Shown here piece after piece: positions 1-6,812 of a stretch of 31,818 nucleotides of DNA. Location: positions 1 to 31,818 of the forward strand of contig JAZSCT010000055.1 in assembly GCA_045530725.1 (NCBI GenBank), read 5' to 3'. Every line of letters begins with the position of its first letter. The stretch's first letter is position 1. Below the pieces are notes generated by a model that worked only from the letters and a program-made list of their open reading frames with translations, had not been told where the DNA came from and searched no databases. This DNA is from SIG435 sp045530725 (lineage in GTDB: Bacteria > Bacillota > Clostridia > UMGS1810). The translations under genes were made by a program, and so were the position numbers.

Positions 1-159
1 ATAGATAAGGCAAAGTTGGAAGGTCGTATGGGTAGAAAATCTAATAAGGAAATTAAGGAAAGAGTTTTGAGATTGAAAGCAGCAGATTTCCCAAGGGATG
101 AAATAATGAAATTATGTGGTATTAGTTACAGTACGTATTATCGTATGGTAAAAAATTAA
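1..159 (+). CDS. Serine resolvase/invertase, C-terminal end (partial at window edge)
   Basis: Fifty-two codons are open from the window edge to TAA. The segment reads as the typical end of a small serine recombinase: a stretch like KAKLEGRMGRKS that follows the catalytic domain, then a helix-turn-helix of about 40 residues ending CGISYSTYYRMVKN. This matches the DNA-binding tail of Hin/Tn3-type resolvases in pattern. The catalytic serine would lie to the left of the window. It sits upstream of a large serine recombinase in the same orientation, so the element appears to carry two serine recombinases. An unrelated HTH protein cannot be excluded from so short a piece. Confidence 0.6.
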   Translation: MDKAKLEGRMGRKSNKEIKERVLRLKAADFPRDEIMKLCGISYSTYYRMVKN

Positions 160-423
160 GATAATTTGCATCTAATTGCATCCTGAGAAGTTAATGATGT
201 TCAAAATTAAATAAGATTGAAAAAACATGAAAATATTTAATTTTGATATGTCAAGAACATTGTAAAATCAACATTTTTCATTTTGAAAATGATGACAAGG
301 GCAAATCGTTGATATAACAATCATTCAGGACATTTTATAAAAAATCAGGAAAATAAAAAGAACAGAATTTAAAAATCAAGGAAAAGGAAACTCAAAATAT
401 TCGTGATAGGGGGTTATCCTTTG

Positions 424-648
424 ATGGTAAATGATTCATTTAGACAAGCAGGAACATCATATCCTTATATAGGTGATGTTATGCTTAATTCTAAAAAAGA
501 TTTTGTTCTTTCTACTGATGAAAAGAAAAGATTAACTAGTGATATAAAGATTGGTATATATAAAGAATTAAATAGCAAATCTCTCTTATCTAATAGTCAG
601 CTTTCTTTTCTATTAGAAAAAGAAAAGAATAAAAATTTTAAAAATTAG
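424..648 (+). CDS. Small SHOCT-like protein of the mobile element
   Basis: This is a 74-residue protein of unknown function. I chose ATG 424 because an AGGGGG ribosome binding site ends about 10 bases upstream; an in-frame GTG at 403 has no such site. The C-terminal half (IYKELNSKSLLSNSQLSFLL) resembles the short SHOCT helix pair (x-LYxxGxITxxEFxxxK), and small proteins of this kind often sit beside large serine recombinases in clostridial elements. Whether it is a directionality factor for the neighbouring recombinase, a regulator, or something else cannot be told from the sequence. It lies 76 bp before the recombinase gene in the same orientation, with a strong hairpin between them. Confidence 0.55.
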   Translation: MVNDSFRQAGTSYPYIGDVMLNSKKDFVLSTDEKKRLTSDIKIGIYKELNSKSLLSNSQLSFLLEKEKNKNFKN

Positions 649-658
649 TTGACTAAAG

Positions 659-691
659 GGGTTGGTCACGTTAGAATGCGTTGACCAACCC
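659..691. other. Strong hairpin between the small ORF and the recombinase gene
   Basis: GGGTTGGTCA pairs perfectly with TGACCAACCC around a 13-base loop, and one more CG/CG pair is possible across a bulged base. No T-run follows on either strand, so it is not a canonical intrinsic terminator. It sits in the leader of the recombinase gene and could be a transcriptional regulator site or an mRNA structure limiting recombinase expression. The role is inferred. Confidence 0.5.
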
Positions 692-724
692 AAAGAAAAA
701 TTAGATAAGTGAGGTTATAAGAGA

Positions 725-2404
725 ATGAGAAATATATTAAATAATTTAGGTGTGGCAGGTCTTCCTGTCAATGTTATGAGTGACAATGCAGTAAGAGAAT
801 TACGTGTGGCTGCTTATGCAAGAGTTAGTACGGATAAAGATGACCAAGCCAATAGCTTTGAAAGTCAAGTTAAATTTTTTACTGAATTTATAGAAAAACA
901 GGAAAATTGGCAGTTGGTTAAGGTTTATAGTGATGATGCTATTACAGGTACAAGTACCCACAAACGTGATGGCTTTAATGATATGATTGATGATGTTATG
1001 TCTGGGAAGATTGATTTTATTATAACTAAAGAGGTTTCGCGTTTTGCAAGAAATACAGTTGATACCTTGCAGGTAACAAGAAATTTGAAAGAAATAGGAG
1101 TTGGTGTTTACTTTATGTTGGACAACATTAACACACTTGACGAAGATGGCGAACTGCGTTTGACACTTATGGCATCACTTGCACAAGAAGAAAGCAGAAA
1201 GACATCAGAACGTGTCAAGTGGGGGCAGAAAAGACAGATGGAAAAGGGTGTTGTCTTTGGTCGTAATTTGTTGGGATATAAAGTTAAAGAGGGTAAGTTG
1301 TATCTTGTTGAAGATGAGGCTGAAATTGTCAAAAAGATATTTCATAAGTATCTTATAGAGGGCAAGGGTACTCACATTATTGCAAGAGAACTCAAAGAAG
1401 AAGGTATTAAGCCTTATGACCCAGATGGTAGAGCAAAGTATAAGAATGATTGGTCAAACACTCAAATATTAAGGGTGTTGCGCAATGAGAAATATGTGGG
1501 GGACCTTTGTCAAAAGAAGACATATACAAAGAACTTTTTAGACCACAAAAAGCGTTATAATCGTGGGGCAGAAGAAAAGATATACTTAAGAGACCATCAT
1601 CCAGAGATAGCAATTATATCAAGGGAAATGTGGGATGCAACACAGAAAGAGTTAGAAAGACGTACTACTACTGCAGAGCAAAAGTCCAAGCATAGTAACA
1701 GGTATTGGGCATCTGGTAAGGTTTTTTGTGGGGTATGTGGAGAAAGGTTTGTAAACAAGATTAAAAAGACATCTGTGGGTAGTTTAAGGGCGTGGAATTG
1801 CTTAAATCACGTTAAGGCTGCAGCCTTTAGAAATGCTGAGTGTTCTATGAGTGAGTGGGCAAATGATAGGAGTTTAAAAAATATAGTCATGCACATACTC
1901 AATGTACTTGTTGATAACAAAGAAGAATTAAAGAAAGAGATTATCAAAGATATTACAGAATTGAGCATTGAAGAAAAGACAAAATCTGCTGATGATATAC
2001 AGGAAAAGATAGACAAGTTGGACAGGAAGAAACTTATACTTATTGATATAAGATTAGCAGATGAAATTTCACAGGCTGATTTTCTAAAAAAGAAAAAAGA
2101 GATTGAAGATGATATTACAAAATTATATGCAGAATTAGATAGGTTAAAAGAGTTAGAAAATATTAAGCAAAAGCAACAAGACAGAATGGACAGTATTATT
2201 GCTGAAATTGATAGAGTGCTGACCTTAAAGGATGAAGATTTAGACCACCTTTTAGGAACAGTTACACAGAGTATCACAGTATATGAAAATCATACTGTTG
2301 TGGTAAGACTTAAGGATGTACCATTTAATTTTAGAGTAGAATACAAGTCAACAGGTAAGTTAGATACATATAGGACAGAGATATTAGACTTTAAGATAGT
2401 ATAA
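725..2404 (+). CDS. Large serine recombinase (phage/skin-type integrase)
   Basis: This 559-residue site-specific recombinase cuts and rejoins DNA at attachment sites through a serine nucleophile. The N-terminal resolvase domain (about 27-170) has the motif YARVSTD with catalytic Ser35 and its partner Arg33, and the helix KEVSRFARN near 103-110. The recombinase domain follows (about 180-310). A zinc ribbon then uses Cys335, Cys338, Cys359 and Cys373, with a coiled coil (about 410-505) embedded in the C-terminal part, as in LSR integrases. The length is normal and all key residues are present, so it is probably active. ATG 725 follows a GTGAGG-like site. The gene reads toward the element boundary in cotJC about 75 bp downstream. 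SpoIVCA of Bacillus and the skin recombinase of Clostridioides difficile belong to the same broad family. Confidence 0.93.
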   Translation: MRNILNNLGVAGLPVNVMSDNAVRELRVAAYARVSTDKDDQANSFESQVKFFTEFIEKQENWQLVKVYSDDAITGTSTHKRDGFNDMIDDVMSGKIDFIITKEVSRFARNTVDTLQVTRNLKEIGVGVYFMLDNINTLDEDGELRLTLMASLAQEESRKTSERVKWGQKRQMEKGVVFGRNLLGYKVKEGKLYLVEDEAEIVKKIFHKYLIEGKGTHIIARELKEEGIKPYDPDGRAKYKNDWSNTQILRVLRNEKYVGDLCQKKTYTKNFLDHKKRYNRGAEEKIYLRDHHPEIAIISREMWDATQKELERRTTTAEQKSKHSNRYWASGKVFCGVCGERFVNKIKKTSVGSLRAWNCLNHVKAAAFRNAECSMSEWANDRSLKNIVMHILNVLVDNKEELKKEIIKDITELSIEEKTKSADDIQEKIDKLDRKKLILIDIRLADEISQADFLKKKKEIEDDITKLYAELDRLKELENIKQKQQDRMDSIIAEIDRVLTLKDEDLDHLLGTVTQSITVYENHTVVVRLKDVPFNFRVEYKSTGKLDTYRTEILDFKIV

Positions 2405-2665
2405 ATAAAATGGCAAAGCATACTGAAAACAGTAGGCTTTGCCTATCTTTGCATAAAGGAGCAAAATCATCGCTGAAAGACCTATATCAGTTAAAAGTCC
2501 TTTTATTTCCGCTAATGGCATAGTGTATCTTTGGCTGAGATATCTTAAAGATGCACCCAATTCTCCATCAGGTCCACCATACTGCGCAATGATATATTTT
2601 GCAAGTTGTGGATTAGGATTTTTTATCTTCACAGGGTAAATAAGTCTTTTATCATAATCCCACAT
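2384..2665 (-). pseudogene. cotJC: cotJC, 5' part, interrupted by the mobile element
   Basis: CotJC is a manganese-catalase-like spore coat protein, normally about 190 residues. ATG 2665 is preceded by GGAGGTG at 8 bases. Residues 1-62 match the family closely (MWDYDKRL, QYGGPDGELGASLRYLSQRYTMP, LLTDIG), including the first metal ligand equivalent, Glu35. After Gly62 (codon at 2480-2482) the family sequence TEELAHxEM, which holds the next Glu and His ligands, is replaced by unrelated residues running 31 codons into the element to a stop at 2384, antisense to the end of the recombinase gene. As it stands the product lacks most of the metal site. The 3' part should lie left of the window, beyond the element, on the same strand. 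Excision would rejoin the gene if the frame is kept. Confidence 0.85.
2412..2443. terminator. Hairpin between the recombinase stop and the cotJC junction
   Basis: GGCAAAGC-A-TACTG and CAGTA-G-GCTTTGCC pair over 13 of 14 positions around an AAAA loop, starting 8 bases after the recombinase stop. There is only a weak T-rich tail, so it may be a modest terminator or part of the attachment site arm. The distinction is not visible in sequence. Confidence 0.45.
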
Positions 2666-2668
2666 ACA

Positions 2669-2956
2669 TTACACCTCCTTTTCCCATGGCCATGGGGTAG
2701 AAGGATCTACCCATTCAAACGGGGCGGTATCCTTTGAATCTGTTGATTTTATTGGACCAAATTTCATAATATATTCTTTTCTGAGAGCTTTTAGCGTGAA
2801 TGCGCATTTTTTAAAAAGATCAAGAGCTTCCTGACAATCGGGGTGTGTATCAAGAAACTGATTTAAATCAACGACTGCAAAAGCAAGTTCATTAATTTTT
2901 TTCATAAGACTTTTTCTGTCGTTACAAGGTGTTTCATATTCTACTGTAAATATCAT
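2669..2956 (-). CDS. cotJB: Spore coat protein CotJB
   Basis: This 95-residue CotJB-family protein is a small spore coat component that works with CotJA and CotJC. Family marks are LMKKINELAFAVVDLNQFLDTHPDCQEAL in the N-terminal half and the tryptophan-rich end FEWVDPSTPWPWEKEV. ATG 2956 has AAAGGAG at 7 bases upstream. It carries about 18 residues before the usual family start (MKKINELAF), so the N-terminus may be slightly extended. It lies 12 bases after cotJA and 3 bases before cotJC, a tight operon. In other spore formers the cotJ operon is transcribed in the mother cell by SigE. The identification rests on motif pattern and operon context. Confidence 0.9.
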   Translation of the reverse strand: MIFTVEYETPCNDRKSLMKKINELAFAVVDLNQFLDTHPDCQEALDLFKKCAFTLKALRKEYIMKFGPIKSTDSKDTAPFEWVDPSTPWPWEKEV

Positions 2957-2968
2957 AGTTTCTCCTTT

Positions 2969-3151
2969 CTATCTGAATGGATTCATATAGGGATTGTTTT
3001 TGTATTTTTCAAAAGGAATGTTAAGATCTTTGAAGATTGTACCGTTTTTTAGGGCACAGTTTACTTCGTAGAGATTTTCAAACTTCTGAAATGGAACATA
3101 TGCAAATGCATATACAGGATTTGCAGGCATAAATGGTATTTTGTGTTGCAT
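2969..3151 (-). CDS. cotJA: Spore coat-associated protein CotJA
   Basis: This 60-residue protein is the first gene of the cotJ operon. It shows the CotJA pattern: a proline-rich start with PANPVYAFAYVPFQKFENLY, then a short acidic-basic tail with FKDLNIPFEKY. ATG 3151 follows an AGAGGTG site at about 6 bases. CotJA is thought to help place CotJC in the inner coat. The gene is intact, as is cotJB; only cotJC is interrupted. Confidence 0.88.
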   Translation of the reverse strand: MQHKIPFMPANPVYAFAYVPFQKFENLYEVNCALKNGTIFKDLNIPFEKYKNNPYMNPFR

Positions 3152-3190
3152 AAAATCACCTCTTGTAAAAATTTTTGATGCCTCGTTATT

Positions 3191-3214
3191 ATATTATGAA
3201 AAAGTTGCTTTATT
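3191..3214 (-). promoter_or_regulatory. Possible SigE-type promoter of cotJABC
   Basis: On the minus strand, about 40 bases before cotJA, an AATA core is followed after 12 bases by CATAATAT. This loosely resembles the SigE pattern (ATA core, then CATACAAT). The match is weak and was looked for because cotJ operons are known SigE targets. Confidence 0.25.
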
Positions 3215-3287
3215 GGTGAATTATGTCGATATTTGTTTCGTTGACAAAGACAGAAAACTATGGTAGAGTTTGTAATGAGGCGATTGG

Positions 3288-3482
3288 ATGATAGATACTA
3301 TAAAAAATGCTGAAATCTATGATATAACACGGAACAGCATCCCTGAAAAGATAGATGTGCCTGCTCAGATTATCAATGACATAACAATGCTTCCTATAAG
3401 ATTCGTTGCATAATGTCTTGATTATACTGTTGTAGAATGGAACGATTCAACCAAAACAGTAACCATTACATATAATTATTAA
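3288..3482 (+). pseudogene. Copper amine oxidase N-terminal-like domain, broken fragment
   Basis: The reading frame encodes the end of a copper-amine-oxidase-N repeat, a domain common in clostridial secreted proteins. It reads VPAQIINDITMLPIRFVA, then a TAA at 3411-3413, then CLDYTVVEWNDSTKTVTITY to a second stop at 3480. In the family the stop position is usually Glu (FVAEcLGy), so GAA to TAA is the simplest explanation. No signal peptide or upstream domain is found: a stop (TGA 3276) sits just before, so the 5' part is also missing. It lies between cotJ and cls and is best read as a remnant. Confidence 0.65.
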
Positions 3483-3616
3483 GAGAAACTCATGTTTAGC
3501 GTGATTTTTGATATGGAGATTTTCATATTTTTATCACATAAACAACACATTCTCATAATAGAATAAATAAATTTATATAAATCAGAGAAATTAACTATAT
3601 GAGAGGATGGTATCAT

Positions 3617-5149
3617 ATGAAATCTTATAAACTCCGTGCTCTTTTGAGAAGAAGACTGTTTATCATATTTCTGATAGTTATTCAACTACTGGTTATATTA
3701 TATACAATGATAAATACAAGCAGAATTTCAACTTTGATTTCTGCATTTATGATTGTTATGAGTGTTCTGGTTACCCTTTATATTCTTTCAAAGAAGGACA
3801 AAGGTGGATATAAACTTACCTGGGTAATAATGATACTTATATTTCCGCTTTTTGGGGGACTTTTTTATCTAATATTTCACCTGCAGACTACACAAAGATC
3901 AATGGTTAATAGAATCGAAACCATAGAAAATAAATCGCGGAATATCTTATATTTACCCAAAGATTCTTATGAAGAGTCACTTAGTGAACTTAGCGATTAT
4001 TCGCATCAGATAACATATCTTCAAAAATTTGCAGGTTTTCCTGTATATAATGACACTGAGACAAAATATCTCTTTTCAGGAGAAGAAAAGTTTGAATATT
4101 TGTGTAAGGAACTAAAAAAAGCAAAAAATTATATTTTTCTGGAGTATTTTATCATATCTGAAGGTAAAATGTGGAATACTATTCTTGATATATTAAAATT
4201 AAAAGCAAAAGAAGGTGTGATTGTAAGGATAATATATGATGATATGGGGTGCTTTTTGAAATTACCCAAAAACTATAGTGATTATCTTAAAACACTTGGT
4301 ATAGAATGTGCTGTATTTAATCCTTTCAGACCTGTTATATCTACCATACAGAATAATCGTGATCATAGAAAAATTGCCGTGATTGATGGTCTGGTAGCAT
4401 TTACTGGTGGAGTAAATCTTGCAGATGAGTATATTAATGAAATCGATAAATACGGCGGGCATTGGAAGGATTCTGCTGTAATGCTCAAAGGAAAAGGCGC
4501 ATGGAGTTTTGCAGTAATGTTTCTTCAGATGTGGGAACTGATTTCCGGGAAAAAAGAAAGATACAGAGATTTCTTTCCGAATGAAACAATCAAATCAGAT
4601 GAAAGAGGATTTGTTCAGCCTTATACAGATAGTCCTGTGGATAAAGAAAATGTAGGGGAACATGTCTATCTAAAAATTATAAATAATGCAAAAAAATATC
4701 TTTATATAAGTACGCCGTATCTTATAATTGATGATAGTATTGTGTCTGCATTATGTCTTGCAGCAAAAAGTGGTGTGGATGTGAGAATTATTACACCTTT
4801 TAAAGCTGATAAATGGATTGTACATGTAACCACAAGGTCATATTACAGAGAACTTATCAAAGCAGGTGTCAGAATATATGAATATTCAAATGGATTTGTT
4901 CACTCAAAAAACTTCGTTTCAGATGACAAAGTAGCAACTGTTGGAACTGCAAACCTTGATTACAGAAGTTTGTATCTTAATTTCGAATGCGGAGTGGTAC
5001 TGTATGATACAAGAGCCGTAGTTGAAGTAAAAAAAGATTTTGATAATACTTTCGGGAACTGCCATAATGTTGAACTTGGTGAGTGTAAAAGAAGTTTCTT
5101 TATAAGATTGTTGCAGGATGTAATGCGAATATTTGCACCGTTGATGTAA
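3617..5149 (+). CDS. cls: Cardiolipin synthase
   Basis: This 510-residue membrane phospholipase-D-family enzyme joins two phosphatidylglycerol molecules into cardiolipin plus glycerol. Hydrophobic segments near residues 14-33, 38-57 and 65-90 form the PLDc_N membrane region. The two HKD motifs are intact: HRKIAVIDG (His250, Lys252, Asp257) and HSKNFVSDD (His429, Lys431, Asp436), each followed by the conserved glycine or asparagine stretch (TGG; GTANLDYRS). I chose ATG 3617 over an in-frame ATG at 3599 because AGAGG ends 10 bases before 3617. It stands alone, with a remnant upstream and a hairpin terminator right after the stop. The length is typical for bacterial Cls. Confidence 0.93.
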   Translation: MKSYKLRALLRRRLFIIFLIVIQLLVILYTMINTSRISTLISAFMIVMSVLVTLYILSKKDKGGYKLTWVIMILIFPLFGGLFYLIFHLQTTQRSMVNRIETIENKSRNILYLPKDSYEESLSELSDYSHQITYLQKFAGFPVYNDTETKYLFSGEEKFEYLCKELKKAKNYIFLEYFIISEGKMWNTILDILKLKAKEGVIVRIIYDDMGCFLKLPKNYSDYLKTLGIECAVFNPFRPVISTIQNNRDHRKIAVIDGLVAFTGGVNLADEYINEIDKYGGHWKDSAVMLKGKGAWSFAVMFLQMWELISGKKERYRDFFPNETIKSDERGFVQPYTDSPVDKENVGEHVYLKIINNAKKYLYISTPYLIIDDSIVSALCLAAKSGVDVRIITPFKADKWIVHVTTRSYYRELIKAGVRIYEYSNGFVHSKNFVSDDKVATVGTANLDYRSLYLNFECGVVLYDTRAVVEVKKDFDNTFGNCHNVELGECKRSFFIRLLQDVMRIFAPLM

Positions 5150-5182
5150 CAACAAAGAGCCGCTTAATGCGGCTCTTTGTTG
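5150..5182. terminator. Hairpin terminator after cls
   Basis: A perfect 14-bp stem (CAACAAAGAGCCGC with its complement) around TTAAT begins 1 base after the cls stop. There is no separate T-run, but the 3' arm ends CTCTTTGTTG. Termination is likely, but the hairpin is not textbook. Confidence 0.6.
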
Positions 5183-5290
5183 TATCTGGATGGTGAGGCA
5201 CCTGTTTCATTTTTAAAAAACTGACTGAATGCATATACATTGTCAAAGCCAAGACTTTCTGCTATTTCGGACATATTTACATATCCGTCC
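5164..5290 (-). pseudogene. AraC-family regulator, C-terminal HTH remnant
   Basis: The minus strand encodes about 41 residues that match the second helix-turn-helix of AraC/XylS regulators: MSEIAESLGFDNVYAFSQFF followed by KNETGASPSRY. Upstream on the minus strand the frame continues but loses all AraC character after about 5290, and no ligand-binding domain or first HTH is present. Its 3' end overlaps the hairpin after cls. It is a decayed gene. The break coincides with the start of an IS3-like remnant, which may have caused it. Confidence 0.65.
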
Positions 5291-5325
5291 TTCACTATTG
5301 CAGGAATATATATTGTCTGCCGTTG

Positions 5326-5430
5326 ACAGAAAATAAACAGGAATGTCAGGATGAATGTGGCAAGACCTACGGATATCGCGGAGTACATATATGGCTGGAG
5401 AAAAGAGGAATATGTCGTAATTTACCATAA
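5326..5430 (+). pseudogene. IS3-family transposase (OrfB) remnant
   Basis: About 34 codons read ECGKTYGYRGVHIWLEKRGI then CRN, ending in TAA 5428. The pattern YGYRR(I/V)xxxLxxxGI followed by N is the conserved part of the HTH_21/OrfB region of IS3-family transposases. Neither the DDE domain nor inverted repeats are visible nearby, so only a scrap is left. It abuts the point where the AraC fragment loses homology. The remainder up to 5590 is AT-rich with no further gene seen. Confidence 0.45.
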
Positions 5431-5508
5431 AGGTCTTTTTTGCACTGTCTGCACATATTAGGTAAGTCTATGTTTATACATTCTTTTTTGGATTGAATTT
5501 GACAGAAA

Positions 5509-5536
5509 TAATACAAAATTGGTCCAAATTTATGTA
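5509..5536 (+). promoter_or_regulatory. Possible nagA promoter with operator-like TTGGTCCAA
   Basis: TTGACA (5509-5514) is followed after 16 bases by a poor -10, TATGTA. A short palindrome TTGG-T-CCAA (5519-5527) lies in the spacer. NagR/GntR regulators bind sites with TGGT half-sites, so this could be an operator, but the match is short and the -10 weak. Confidence 0.25.
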
Positions 5537-5589
5537 GTAAATATATTGAATTTATGATACTCTGAATATAGAAAAGAGGCTGATGCTAT

Positions 5590-6732
5590 ATGAAGTGTAT
5601 CATAAACGGAAAAATTGTACTTAAGGATGAAGTTCTCGAAGGGTACAGCGTTGTGCTTGATGAGAGAATCCGGACGATAATTAAGACAGAAGAACTTAAG
5701 CCAAAATACTATGATGTAATTGATGCCAAAGGTGGATATATTATCCCTGGGCTTATTGATATACATATCCATGGATATCTAGGTGAGGATGTATCTGACG
5801 GATGTGAAGGTGGCATCAGAAAGATTGCTGAAGGAATTATAAAAAATGGTGTTACGTCCTGGTGTCCCACAACAATGACTGTGTCAAAAGAGGAGATAGA
5901 GACTGCTTTTGAAGCAGTAAGAAATGTGAGAAATTCAACATCCTTTTATGGTTCAAAAATAATTGGAGTAAATAGTGAAGGACCTTTTATCAATCCTTCA
6001 AAAAAAGGCGCTCAGGCGGAGGAGCACATTTTAAAGCCGGACTGGGACTTTATTTTAAGACACTCAGATATAGTTAAACTGTTTACGATTGCACCTGAGA
6101 TGGATGGTGCTAAAGAATGTATTGAAAAGGTGAAGAATCACGGAGGCATCCTTATTTCAATGGGACATACAAATGCTACATACGATGAGGCAATAGAAGG
6201 GATAAAATGGGGAGTAGGAAGTACCACTCATTTATTCAATGCTATGTCTCCCTTATTACACAGAAGTCCAGGGGTATGCGGTGCCGCATTATCTGAAAAT
6301 GTATATACTGAACTTATTGCAGATACATTCCATGTAGATAAAGGTCTTTTTAATATGATTGCCAATGCAAAGAGGGATAAACTGATACTTATCACCGACT
6401 GTATCAGGGCAGGCGGAATGGATGACGGTGATTATACTCTTGGTGGCCAGGCATTGCACAAAGAAGGAATCAGATGTCTTATGTCTGACGGGACAATCGC
6501 AGGAAGCGTATTGACACTTAATATGGCTGTGAAAAATCTTTATGAAAATACAGAACTTTCATTATCTGATGCAGTTAAGTGTGCAACGTTGAACCCTGCT
6601 TCGGCACTTGGAATAGACAAAGAGTGCGGATCAATAGAAGAAGGCAAAATCGCAGATATAGTTGTTCTGAATGATGATTTCAGCGTTTATCTAGCAATCA
6701 CAGACGGCGAAATAAGATACAATGGAGAGTGA
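5590..6732 (+). CDS. nagA: N-acetylglucosamine-6-phosphate deacetylase
   Basis: This 380-residue cytoplasmic amidohydrolase removes acetate from GlcNAc-6-phosphate, giving glucosamine-6-phosphate for glycolysis or wall recycling. The metal motif IDIHIHG gives His59 and His61, EGPF gives Glu130, GHTNA and TTHLFNAM carry the later histidines, and ITDCIRAGG has the catalytic Asp. The length is typical. ATG 5590 has AGAGG about 11 bases upstream. No nagB or PTS gene is adjacent, so it is an orphan here. A strong bidirectional terminator follows. Confidence 0.93.
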   Translation: MKCIINGKIVLKDEVLEGYSVVLDERIRTIIKTEELKPKYYDVIDAKGGYIIPGLIDIHIHGYLGEDVSDGCEGGIRKIAEGIIKNGVTSWCPTTMTVSKEEIETAFEAVRNVRNSTSFYGSKIIGVNSEGPFINPSKKGAQAEEHILKPDWDFILRHSDIVKLFTIAPEMDGAKECIEKVKNHGGILISMGHTNATYDEAIEGIKWGVGSTTHLFNAMSPLLHRSPGVCGAALSENVYTELIADTFHVDKGLFNMIANAKRDKLILITDCIRAGGMDDGDYTLGGQALHKEGIRCLMSDGTIAGSVLTLNMAVKNLYENTELSLSDAVKCATLNPASALGIDKECGSIEEGKIADIVVLNDDFSVYLAITDGEIRYNGE

Positions 6733-6762
6733 GAATATGGCATTGTTTTATGACAATACAAT

Positions 6763-6798
6763 AAAAACGGATGTAAAATTAATTTTACATCCGTTTTT
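6763..6798. terminator. Bidirectional terminator between nagA and gatD
   Basis: A perfect 16-bp stem starting AAAAACGGATG with a TTAA loop is flanked by A-run and T-run, so it works as an intrinsic terminator on both strands for the convergent nagA (plus) and murT-gatD (minus). Confidence 0.9.
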
Positions 6799-6812
6799 AT
6801 GTCTTGGATTTA

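Larger units (their letters stand above)
1..2480. mobile_element. Right-hand end of a serine-recombinase mobile element inserted in cotJC
   Basis: The stretch holds the tail of a small serine resolvase (1-159), a short SHOCT-like ORF (424-648) and a large serine recombinase (725-2404). It ends where the minus-strand cotJC reading frame loses homology to the family, at about 2480. The recombinase stop codon lies about 75 bp from that boundary, the usual place for the attachment site of a serine integrase. The other end is outside the window, so the size and cargo are unknown. The boundary is inferred from loss of CotJC similarity after the residues TDIG, not from a directly seen repeat, so it may be off by several bases. 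Confidence 0.75.

Noticed and set aside
279..291. Imperfect palindrome CATTTT-G-AAAATG in the element
   Set aside because: It is short and AT-rich in an AT-rich non-coding stretch; chance is likely.
1807..2277. 156-codon open frame on the minus strand inside the recombinase gene
   Set aside because: It is antisense to the coiled-coil region. Its serine/phenylalanine-rich composition is what the complement of Lys/Glu-rich codons gives. No ribosome binding site was seen.
3599..3616. Earlier in-frame ATG for cls
   Set aside because: The AGAGG site lies after this ATG and fits the ATG at 3617.
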